A stretch of DNA of 64,000 bases from Flavobacterium hibernum (lineage in GTDB: Bacteria; Bacteroidota; Bacteroidia; Flavobacteriales; Flavobacteriaceae): contig NZ_JPRK01000007.1 in assembly GCF_000832125.1 (NCBI RefSeq), positions 396,804 to 460,803 of the forward strand. Reading direction: 5' to 3'. Shown one piece after another: positions 1 to 8,182 of this stretch. The position numbers and the translations under genes are program-made. Under the pieces are notes generated by a model that was not told the origin of the DNA, made no database searches, and saw only the letters and a program-made list of their open reading frames with translations. Each line of letters begins with the position of its first letter. The stretch's first letter is position 1.

Positions 1-150
1 AGCTTCGTCTACATTAGAGAAAAAGTTAGCGGTGGTAAAATAGGAGTAAGGAGTAACATCAAGGTCTTTGTCGCAAGAATTTAATGGCAATAATAGACAA
101 GTAATACTTGCCAGAAGGATTGCTTTGCGGGAAAATATATATTTTTTCAT
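1..150 (-). CDS. SusD/RagB-like lipoprotein, 5' part only (runs off the window)
   Basis: Fifty codons are visible, starting with ATG at 150 and open to the window edge. The product starts MKKYIFSRKAILL and has a lipobox ending LPLNSC with the lipidated cysteine at residue 26, so it should be an outer-membrane lipoprotein. The next residues (DKDLDVTPYSYFTTANFF) are typical of the SusD mature N-terminus. It starts 16 bp after the SusC-type gene stop at 167, the usual SusC-SusD order, and should be the glycan-binding lid of that transporter. The glycan-binding part lies outside the window. Given the neighbouring lyases, GAG oligosaccharides are the inferred ligand. Confidence 0.85.
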   Translation of the reverse strand, partial: MKKYIFSRKAILLASITCLLLPLNSCDKDLDVTPYSYFTTANFFSNVDEA

Positions 151-166
151 CTTATTGAACTTTAAA

Positions 167-3100
167 TTATAGAGAAATGTTTAAACCTGTAACAAAGGAT
201 TTGCTTCTTGGATAAGCACTAAAATCGACTCCTCTTGTTATTGCATTATTAAGAACATTTACTTCAGGATCGTACCCGGAATATTTGGTAAATACATATA
301 AGTTGTAGGCGGTGAAGTAAATTCTTAAATTAGAAATTTTTGATTTTTTCAGCCATTCTTTAGGTAATGTATATCCAAGACTTATATTGTTGATTCTTAA
401 AAATGAACCATCTTCGATAATATCGCTATACAAACGTCCTGTACTATTACCGTTAAAGGCAGGATTGGTTTTTCCAACATTTAGAGCTGCCAGTTCAGTA
501 GGATCAGTTACACGTTGTCCGGCTGCATTAATAGTAGTCCATCTGTCAGCATAAATTGCAAGTGTATTTAAATTGTCTCCGTCCAGTCTGGAGTTGTTCA
601 GTACATTGGCATTGTAAATGTCATTTCCTACTGTAAAATCCAGAAATACACTTAAATCAATTCCTTTGTAACTAAAAGTATTGTTTAGACCTCCGGTATA
701 TTTAGGATTTGCATCTCCAATAACAGTTCTGTCCAAATCATTAATAACTCCGTCGGGCGTTCCGTTTGGTCCGCTAATATCTTTAAATTTAATAAAGCCG
801 GGTTGTACTGCAATATTATCGCTAACGACACCTGTTTTTAGTGTATAAGCTTTTGTTGTTGTGTTATAATCGAAATCATTTACCTGATATAAACCATCTC
901 TCACATAACCGTACATAGTACCTACAGGTTGTCCTACTTTTAAAATGTAATCATTTTTATCTGTGTAACTGTTAGTAATTAATGCATTTTCGCCTTCGCT
1001 TAATGCAAGAACTTTTGTTTTATTAAAGGCAATATTAAAAGTTGTGTTCCAATTAAAATTGTTGGTTTTTACATTGATTGTATTCAACGTAAATTCGATT
1101 CCGCGATTAGAAGTAGCTCCAATATTCTGAAACTGTTTTTTAAATCCTGAACTTGCCGGTACACGCGTGTTGTATAATAAATCTTTTGATTTATTATCGT
1201 ACAATTCTGTTGTTAAAGATATTCTTTGTTTAAAGAAACCTAAATCAAGACCAATATTAGTCGATTTTGTAGCTTCCCATTTTAAGTATGGATTAGGAAG
1301 GTTGTTTTGAAATGCTGTAATATTCACTTGATTATTTAACGGATATGATCCTGAATTAAAAATACCCAAAGCGGCATAATTTGCAATTCTGTTGTTTCCG
1401 GCTTCACCATAACTTACACGAAATTTTAAATCAGAGAAAACAGGTACTTTTCTCATAAAACTTTCTTCGATTACTCTCCATGCTGCCGAAACGGATGGGA
1501 AATATCCCCACTGATTTTCAGATCCAAATTTAGAAGAACCGTCAGCTCTAATACTTGCAGCAAATAAATATCTGTTTTTATAAGAGTAATTTGTTTTTGC
1601 GAAGAAAGACAACATTTTATCATCTTCGGCAAAAGTTGTTGGGATTCCTGCAATAGTTCCCAATTGTAATTTATCCCAGCCTAAATTTACAGCAGGAAAA
1701 CCAGAAGCCGTAGCTGTTACTCCTTCATTATAATTGTAAATGTATTCTTGTCCGACAGTAGCATCAAACTTGTGAATTTTATTGAAGGTTTTACTAAACG
1801 TTAATACGTTGTTGTAGTTTAGACGTGTCGAAATATTGTGTGTAACGCCACCATTTGCACCACCGCTTCTAATGGCTTGAATACCTCTGGAATCATTAAA
1901 ATATTTGCTTTTCATGCTATTATCAGTATAACTCACCAGTCCGCGATAAATTAAATTTGGAGTGATATTGTACTGAAACTGTAAACTCATATTAATAGAT
2001 CGCGTAATTGCTTCTCTTTTTTGGCTGTCAATTGTTATAAGCGGACTTTGAAATGCTGGTGAACTCTGATTGTCTAATGGATCTACAACTAAGTATTTAA
2101 GATCGTCATCGGATCCTGTTTTTCCAATTGTAGGTCTGTATTGCAATAAAGTTTGCAACATGCTTAATCTTGCATTTCCGCCATCGTTTGTAGATAATCC
2201 GGTTACTTTTTGATTCGAGTAATTTACGATTGCGTTAACTGTAAACTTTTTACTGATATTATTTATAACGTTTAGTTTGGCAATATTTTTTACAGAACCG
2301 CTTCCAAGTAAAATTCCCTGATCGTTGTTTACAGAATTGAATGCGTTGTATTTGGTATCATTTTCGCCTCCGCTAATGCTTATTTTGTGGTATTGACTTT
2401 CTACTGCATTTCCAAAAACCTCGTCTTGCCAGTCAATTCCTTTTCTGTTTTTATAAAGACCTTCTAATTCATCATAAGTACCAAAAGCGTTTACAAATTT
2501 TGTCATTCTGGTATCATCCGTTGCGGCTTCATACAGTAATTGTGTGTACTGATATGGATTTAATACTGGAAGTGTTTTGGCAATAGTTTTTATTCCTCCG
2601 TAAGTATCATAACTAATGGTTAATTTGCCACCTTTAACTTTTTTGGTCGTTACTAAAACTACTCCGTTTGCACCTTGAGCACCGTAGATAGAAGTAGAGG
2701 CTGCATCTTTCAAAACATCTATAGATTCAATATCCATTGGATCTAAAAAGCTTAATCCTCCGGTTTGTGCTACACCATCAACTACATACAAAGGTTCGTT
2801 ACTTTGGGTAATTGAACTTCCTCCTCTAATTCTAAGCGAAGGTTCAGCACCCGGAGTTCCGTCAGACATCGTAACCTGCATACCTGCAATACGACCTTGC
2901 AATGCCTGAGCTACGTTTTGTACCGGAACTTTTGCCAGTTCTTGTCCTTTTACAGATGAGATGGCTCCCGTAAGATCTTTTCGTGTTTTGGTTCCATAAC
3001 CTACTACAACTACCTCGTCAAGATTATTAGTGTCGTCGATAAGTTTAGTATTAATTTGTGTTCTGTTTTTAACGTGTTCTTCTTTTGGTTTTGTTCCAAT

Positions 3101-3319
3101 AAAAGTAAACACCAAAATAGCATTCGGTTTTACTTTTATTTGATAATCACCATCCATAGAAGTAACGGTAGCATTTTTGGTTCCTTTTTCAGAAACAGTT
3201 GCTCCCGGCATTGGCATATTTTGCATATCGGTTACTACACCTTTTACGGTAATAATATCCTGCCCATACATCATTTTGCATGTGGTAAGCAACAAAAATA
3301 AAAATATAGTCCTTTTCAT
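167..3319 (-). CDS. SusC/RagA-family TonB-dependent outer-membrane transporter (GAG locus)
   Basis: The 1050-residue product has a signal peptide (residues 1-19), a carboxypeptidase-regulatory-like domain (about 24-105), a plug domain with LRIRGGSS, PLYVVDG and NGVVLVTTKK (about 110-225), and a long beta-barrel. The length is normal for SusC. It should import oligosaccharides across the outer membrane using TonB energy with the SusD partner directly downstream. Five GAG-lyase and GH88 genes lie upstream on the same strand, but a strong terminator and an 847-bp gap separate them, so this pair has its own promoter. Substrate (heparan, hyaluronan or chondroitin fragments) is inferred from context only. 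Confidence 0.93.
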   Translation of the reverse strand: MKRTIFLFLLLTTCKMMYGQDIITVKGVVTDMQNMPMPGATVSEKGTKNATVTSMDGDYQIKVKPNAILVFTFIGTKPKEEHVKNRTQINTKLIDDTNNLDEVVVVGYGTKTRKDLTGAISSVKGQELAKVPVQNVAQALQGRIAGMQVTMSDGTPGAEPSLRIRGGSSITQSNEPLYVVDGVAQTGGLSFLDPMDIESIDVLKDAASTSIYGAQGANGVVLVTTKKVKGGKLTISYDTYGGIKTIAKTLPVLNPYQYTQLLYEAATDDTRMTKFVNAFGTYDELEGLYKNRKGIDWQDEVFGNAVESQYHKISISGGENDTKYNAFNSVNNDQGILLGSGSVKNIAKLNVINNISKKFTVNAIVNYSNQKVTGLSTNDGGNARLSMLQTLLQYRPTIGKTGSDDDLKYLVVDPLDNQSSPAFQSPLITIDSQKREAITRSINMSLQFQYNITPNLIYRGLVSYTDNSMKSKYFNDSRGIQAIRSGGANGGVTHNISTRLNYNNVLTFSKTFNKIHKFDATVGQEYIYNYNEGVTATASGFPAVNLGWDKLQLGTIAGIPTTFAEDDKMLSFFAKTNYSYKNRYLFAASIRADGSSKFGSENQWGYFPSVSAAWRVIEESFMRKVPVFSDLKFRVSYGEAGNNRIANYAALGIFNSGSYPLNNQVNITAFQNNLPNPYLKWEATKSTNIGLDLGFFKQRISLTTELYDNKSKDLLYNTRVPASSGFKKQFQNIGATSNRGIEFTLNTINVKTNNFNWNTTFNIAFNKTKVLALSEGENALITNSYTDKNDYILKVGQPVGTMYGYVRDGLYQVNDFDYNTTTKAYTLKTGVVSDNIAVQPGFIKFKDISGPNGTPDGVINDLDRTVIGDANPKYTGGLNNTFSYKGIDLSVFLDFTVGNDIYNANVLNNSRLDGDNLNTLAIYADRWTTINAAGQRVTDPTELAALNVGKTNPAFNGNSTGRLYSDIIEDGSFLRINNISLGYTLPKEWLKKSKISNLRIYFTAYNLYVFTKYSGYDPEVNVLNNAITRGVDFSAYPRSKSFVTGLNISL

Positions 3320-4111
3320 AATTTTTTTTTAAACCGGAACAAGTTTTTACTCTTAATTCCTATTGATGTTATTTAAGTTGAGTTTTGGTCTTATTACTTA
3401 GATCAGCCACTGGATCTTTTTATTTGTGGTGAAAATTATAACAATTTATTAACCTGATAAAGGTGCTGGGGAATTTTGCGCCGGGTAAATAAAAATAGAT
3501 TTTGCAGAAGTCGGTTTGTTTCTTTTGGATTAGTCATGTTTTTGCTGGTTTTAATTAAAACAAATATATAAATCGGGGTTGCATGACAGTTTTGAATATG
3601 TCCAAAATACTATTGAATTTGATTAATACAACGTTTTAGTTGCCCGTAAATACAGGGAAAATTAGGTTTTTATGTTGTTTTTGTAACATGTTTTTTTTAA
3701 GAAACTACCGTATTTACTAATCAATTTTGAAATATGTTGTATTGTATATAAGTTAAACGAAAGGAAGCAAAATGTTAAGCGAAATACTGGTATTTTGAGG
3801 TGATTTTTAATGTTAGATTTATCAATTTATTTTTTTGATTCAGATAAAACTTATTAATTTAAAAATCAAACGATGATTTATTCTTAGATGAATTAAATTA
3901 AAATTTTAAGATTGGTTTTTATTTTCAATAATTTGGTAAAAATTCGTAAAAGTTATAACATTCAAAAAGTGTTTTTAAAGGTAAGGAAGAGATAAAACAG
4001 ATAAAATAATTACACTTTTAAGGTCTTATTTCAGTAAGATTCTTTTGGTTTTTATTCGATAAATGAATTAAAAACGAACTAGAAATATCAGCTTACATTA
4101 TTGCAAAAAAA
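3320..4111. other. Long AT-rich intergenic region between the susC-like gene and the lyase operon
   Basis: No convincing gene is seen on either strand. The stretch holds the candidate -7 box at 3561-3568, and the terminator of the lyase operon lies at its far end. The rest is AT-rich sequence without repeats recognised elsewhere in the window. Cis-regulation of the SusCD genes is likely but no operator was identified. Confidence 0.5.
3561..3568 (-). promoter_or_regulatory. Candidate -7 box upstream of the susC-like gene
   Basis: On the minus strand this reads TATATTTG, an exact match to the Bacteroidota -7 consensus TAnnTTTG. It lies about 240 bp upstream of the start at 3319, implying a long 5' leader. 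No convincing TTG -33 box was seen at the usual distance, so the call rests on one short motif in AT-rich DNA. Confidence 0.35.
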
Positions 4112-4140
4112 AGACGCCTAAAGAATACTTTTAGGCGTCT
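4112..4140 (-). terminator. Rho-independent terminator of the GAG-lyase operon
   Basis: A perfect 11-bp stem (AGACGCCTAAA at 4112-4122, TTTAGGCGTCT at 4130-4140) closes a 7-nt loop. On the minus strand it is followed at once by a run of eight T (4104-4111 read in reverse). It lies 27 bp past the stop of the last lyase gene and separates the lyase operon from the SusC/SusD pair. Confidence 0.85.
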
Positions 4141-4166
4141 GGGCAATATGTGTAAAAGAAAAGTTT

Positions 4167-6140
4167 TTACTCTTGTAGAGTCGTTTTTACCTCACTTTTT
4201 TTACCATCAATCGTAATATTTAAGCTGATATTTCCTTTTTCGAAATCATTATCAGGATTAGTCTTGATGCTGATTTTAGGAGCTTTATTTCCGTCAAACG
4301 GATATACTATGCTAATGAATTGTTGGGTTTTCGCATCTTTTTTAGGCTTTTCAAAAACAAAAGCTGGTCGCGCTGTTTCTTTTGCATAAACATAAGATAC
4401 TTTTCCTTCTTCTTCATTCAGTTTTACTTTGTCTGTGTTTAAGGATTGAATTAAGAGATTATTTCCATCGGCATAAGTGGTGTAAACACTATTGTTTTTC
4501 TTGTCGTAAACAGGTTTGCTGTCTTCTTTTAATTGAAAATGTACGCCAAGATTTCCTGTAGCTTTGCCAATAGCTTTATCGATGATTAAAAAGTATTTTT
4601 GATCAATAAAAAGCACACTACGTTCATGGTCTAAATCTGTATAACTTGGGTTCGTATACGTTAAAACATCAAGGTTTTTACTCGTTTCCCATTTGTTTTG
4701 GTGCGCCTTTGTTATTACCATATTTTGGTTGTCGAGTGTCAAAGTACTGTGAACTCTGGTTTGGCGGTACCAGTTTCTCATCTTGGTAACTTCGGCATCT
4801 CCGCTGTAAATATAACATCCTGTATCTGGCGTAAAATTGCGTCCTTTTACCCAAAGTTCAAATGTTCCGTTGTCCGGTTGTGCATGAAATTCGCCTGGCG
4901 GACTGGCTTTTAAAACCATAACGGTCGATTTTTTATCCCAACCATTTCTAAAAGTATAAAAACCTGCAACCTCTAATGCTTTTGATAAATAAGACAGTAT
5001 TTTACCTTCTTTGCCATCGGTTGCAAAATATTGAATGGTTTGGTTGTCTGGAAAAGCAGGTAACCAGTTTTGATATTGTTTTTGCATTAAAGTCTGATTG
5101 ACAAACCAGCTGTCACCAAACATTGGAAAGCTATAATCAGGGAAAGAATAGTTGATATTGGCCAAAATCATTTTTTCGGTTGTTTCTTTAAAACTTGCCG
5201 GAAATTCTTTTTCAACGCCACTCAACTGAGCCATTCGTAAAGCCTTTAAAAAAATATTTACAGTTGTGTAATGATAAATTGGCGAAAGCTCGAATTGCAT
5301 TCCATCGCTATAAATTTGTTTTTTAATTTCTCTATTTAATACTTCAATACCACTTTTTCGCCAATCAGCAGCATTTTTTAGTTCAGGAAAAAATCCGCCG
5401 GCATAAATTAATCGTTGTGCTTCAAAAAGCAAATGATTGCCTGCATCGCTGTAATTTTTTGGAATATAAGAAGCTTGTTGATGATAACTCGTTAAAAATT
5501 CGAGTAAAAAATCAGGTGTAAAATTTGGAGAACTAATAAAGATATTGAAAGTTCCTGTAAGGTCTTGCACACGAGTAGAAACTTCCAGCGGTCGCCAAGC
5601 AAAACGATCGTTGTCTGGAGAAAGTCCAAGCGGATTTTTCTTTACCCAATCACGAAACTGAAGCACCCATTCTTTCGCATATTTTTCGTCGCCAGTAGAC
5701 CAATACGCCAATCCCATAGGTTGCCACCAATATACGCGGTGTAAAACCCAACGAACTTCGTTGTCTTTTACAGGCCAATATTGCCAGTTAATGTCTTTGC
5801 CATAATCATAATATCCATAGCCATCGTGAGGTTCAAATTGATGTAATAAAGCCTTATCAACTTTTTCCATTACAGCTTTATCTAATGGTTTTCCAAAATA
5901 GTTGGCGCGATCAGTTACATTATAATCAGGATGTTTTATGTTTTTTCGTTCTCTAAAATAACGAAGCAATTCTGTAGCTGCCGTTTCATAGTTTTTAGAG
6001 GAAACAAGCGTTCTTACTTTTTCAAGTCCGGGATAATTAAGGTCAATGGCATCAAAACTAGCTTGCGTGAGTTGTTGTGCATTTGCGAACCAAGATAATA
6101 GAAAGAGCAAAAAAAGTAAAGGATTAAATTTTGTTTTCAT
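4167..6140 (-). CDS. PL12-type heparinase II/III family lyase (paralogue 1)
   Basis: The 657-residue product has a Sec signal peptide (1-21), an alpha-helical heparinase II/III N-terminal domain and a C-terminal beta-sandwich lyase domain. Length matches heparinase III-type enzymes (about 660). Residues matching the family's catalytic Asn, Tyr and His are present: N235 in AGNHLLFEA, Y289 in ELSPIYH, H419 in EFHAQPDNG, plus H464. It should cleave GlcN/GlcNAc-uronic acid bonds of heparan sulfate or heparosan by beta-elimination in the periplasm. It is the last of five same-strand GAG genes, 5 bp after paralogue 2. The C-terminal 250 residues are nearly the same as paralogue 2 while the N-terminal halves are clearly less alike, suggesting gene conversion. 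Exact sulfation preference cannot be read. Confidence 0.88.
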   Translation of the reverse strand: MKTKFNPLLFLLFLLSWFANAQQLTQASFDAIDLNYPGLEKVRTLVSSKNYETAATELLRYFRERKNIKHPDYNVTDRANYFGKPLDKAVMEKVDKALLHQFEPHDGYGYYDYGKDINWQYWPVKDNEVRWVLHRVYWWQPMGLAYWSTGDEKYAKEWVLQFRDWVKKNPLGLSPDNDRFAWRPLEVSTRVQDLTGTFNIFISSPNFTPDFLLEFLTSYHQQASYIPKNYSDAGNHLLFEAQRLIYAGGFFPELKNAADWRKSGIEVLNREIKKQIYSDGMQFELSPIYHYTTVNIFLKALRMAQLSGVEKEFPASFKETTEKMILANINYSFPDYSFPMFGDSWFVNQTLMQKQYQNWLPAFPDNQTIQYFATDGKEGKILSYLSKALEVAGFYTFRNGWDKKSTVMVLKASPPGEFHAQPDNGTFELWVKGRNFTPDTGCYIYSGDAEVTKMRNWYRQTRVHSTLTLDNQNMVITKAHQNKWETSKNLDVLTYTNPSYTDLDHERSVLFIDQKYFLIIDKAIGKATGNLGVHFQLKEDSKPVYDKKNNSVYTTYADGNNLLIQSLNTDKVKLNEEEGKVSYVYAKETARPAFVFEKPKKDAKTQQFISIVYPFDGNKAPKISIKTNPDNDFEKGNISLNITIDGKKSEVKTTLQE

Positions 6141-6145
6141 TTTTA

Positions 6146-8125
6146 TTATTTAGTCGAATTGATTTTTACTTGGCTTTTTTTACCATCAATTGTAATTGTT
6201 AAACTGATATTTCCTTTTTCGAAATCATTATCATTGTTAGGCTGAATCGTAATTTGAGGCGCTTTATTTCCGTCAAACGGATATACTACGCTTATAAATT
6301 GTTGTGTTGTAGCATCTTTTTTAGGTTTTTCGAAAACAAAAGCCGGACGTGTTACTTCTTTTGCATAAACATAAGATACTTTTCCTTCTTCTTCATTTAA
6401 TATTACTTTATCTGTATTTAAGGATTGGATAAGGAGGTTATTTCCATCTTCGTAAGTGGTATACACTTTGTTGTTTTCTTTATCATAAACAGGTTTGCTG
6501 TCTTCTTTTAATTGAAAATGTACACCAAGATTTCCTGTTGCTTTGCCAATGGCTTTATCGATGATTAAAAAGTATTTTTGATCGATAAAAAGTACGCTAC
6601 GCTGATGATCTAAATCAGTATAACTTGGATTGGTGTAGGTTAGAATATCTAGTTTTTTATCTGTTTTCCATTTGTTTTCCTGAGCTTTGGTAATGACCAT
6701 ATTTTGGTTGTCGAGTGTCATAGTGCTATGAACTCTGGTTTGGCGGTACCAATTTCTCATTTTAGTCACTTCGGCATCACCGCTGTAAATGTAACATCCG
6801 GTATCTGGTGTAAAATTGCGTCCTTTTACCCAAAGTTCAAACGTTCCGTTGTCTGGTTGCGCATGAAATTCAGCCGGAGGACCTGCTTTTAAAATCATAA
6901 CCGTAGATTTATTATTCCAGCCATTTCTAAAAGTATAAAAACCTCCATTTGATAAGGCGTTCGATAAATAGCTTGATCTGCCTTCAGCACCATCGGTCGC
7001 AAAATATTTAATAAGTTCGTTGTCAGGGAATATTTTTGACCAACTTGCAAAAAGCTTTATTCTTGCATTTTTATCGCTTGTCCATGAATCTCCAAACATT
7101 GGATTGCTGTAATCCGGAAATGAAATATTGGCTGTAGCAATTATCATTTTCTCGATTGTATTGATGTAAGTATCCGGAAACTCTTTTTCCAGACCCGCCA
7201 TTTTTGCGGAGTTATATGCTTTTAGAAAAATCTCGATACACGCTATGTGATACGTAGGAGAAAGTTCCCATTGTACACCATCGGCCAGGACTTGAAGTTT
7301 TATTTCGCGGTTTAAAATTTCGATACCGCTTTTGCGCCATCCTTCGGCAAGTTTAAGCTCAGGAAAAGATGCACCGGCACCTAAAACGCGTTGTGCTTCA
7401 AACAATAAATGATTTCCTTCTTTACTGTAATGTTCAGGAATGTAAGCGGTTTGTTTGCTAAAGCTGTTTAAGAATTCTAACAAAAATGCTGGGGTAAAAT
7501 TTGGAGAAGCTACAAATAAATTAAATGTTCCAGGAAGACTTTGTATGCGCTCTGATACTTCGAGCGGACGCCATGCAATTTGATCATTTTCTTTAGAACG
7601 TCCTAAATAATTCTTTTTTTCCCAATCGCGAAACTGAAAAATCCATTCTTTAGCATATTTTTCATCACCAGAACTGCGATACGCCATTCCCATTGGTTGC
7701 CACCACGTAACGCGGTGAAGTTGCCAACGAACTTCATTGTCTTTTACAGGCCAATAATCCCAGTTTATGTCTTTTCCGTAATCAAAAAAACCGTATCCTT
7801 TTTGTGGTTTAAATTGATGCAATAATGCGTTATCTGCTTTTTCCTGATTTGCCTTTCCAATATCTTTTCCTCTAAAACGAGCTTCGTCACCAATATTAAA
7901 ATCAGGATTTTTGATGTTCTTACGATTGCGATAATAGGTTAAAAGTTCACGCGCTGCCTCGTCGAATTTACCTGAATTATAAAGAGATTTTACGTTCTCC
8001 AAACCTGAGTAATTGAGGTTGATTGTATTAAAACTTTCTTTGTTAATAGCAATTTCTTGTGCATTGCCAAAACAAATCGTCAGTAGCATAAAAAGTAATG
8101 CTGTTGTTTTTTTTAAATGTATCAT
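6146..8125 (-). CDS. PL12-type heparinase II/III family lyase (paralogue 2)
   Basis: The 659-residue product has a signal peptide ending near NAQ (residue 23), a helical N-terminal domain and a beta-sandwich domain. Catalytic-type residues are N238 (EGNHLLFEA), Y292 (ELSPTYH), H421 (EFHAQPDNG) and H466. It should be a periplasmic heparan/heparosan lyase giving unsaturated disaccharides for the GH88 enzyme of the same operon. It lies between the PL8 gene (57 bp away) and paralogue 1 (5 bp away). From about residue 403 to the end it is almost the same as paralogue 1, but only moderately similar before that, so the two may differ in how the helical domain binds substrate. Confidence 0.88.
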   Translation of the reverse strand: MIHLKKTTALLFMLLTICFGNAQEIAINKESFNTINLNYSGLENVKSLYNSGKFDEAARELLTYYRNRKNIKNPDFNIGDEARFRGKDIGKANQEKADNALLHQFKPQKGYGFFDYGKDINWDYWPVKDNEVRWQLHRVTWWQPMGMAYRSSGDEKYAKEWIFQFRDWEKKNYLGRSKENDQIAWRPLEVSERIQSLPGTFNLFVASPNFTPAFLLEFLNSFSKQTAYIPEHYSKEGNHLLFEAQRVLGAGASFPELKLAEGWRKSGIEILNREIKLQVLADGVQWELSPTYHIACIEIFLKAYNSAKMAGLEKEFPDTYINTIEKMIIATANISFPDYSNPMFGDSWTSDKNARIKLFASWSKIFPDNELIKYFATDGAEGRSSYLSNALSNGGFYTFRNGWNNKSTVMILKAGPPAEFHAQPDNGTFELWVKGRNFTPDTGCYIYSGDAEVTKMRNWYRQTRVHSTMTLDNQNMVITKAQENKWKTDKKLDILTYTNPSYTDLDHQRSVLFIDQKYFLIIDKAIGKATGNLGVHFQLKEDSKPVYDKENNKVYTTYEDGNNLLIQSLNTDKVILNEEEGKVSYVYAKEVTRPAFVFEKPKKDATTQQFISVVYPFDGNKAPQITIQPNNDNDFEKGNISLTITIDGKKSQVKINSTK

Positions 8126-8182
8126 CGGATTCTAGTTAAAATAACTTTAAATGTCTGTATCTATTTAGACAGTCAAAGTTCA

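Noticed and set aside
3320..4111. A hidden small gene or ncRNA in the long gap upstream of the susC-like gene
   Set aside because: No frame with convincing composition and no stable structured element beyond the lyase terminator was found; only a -7 box could be supported.
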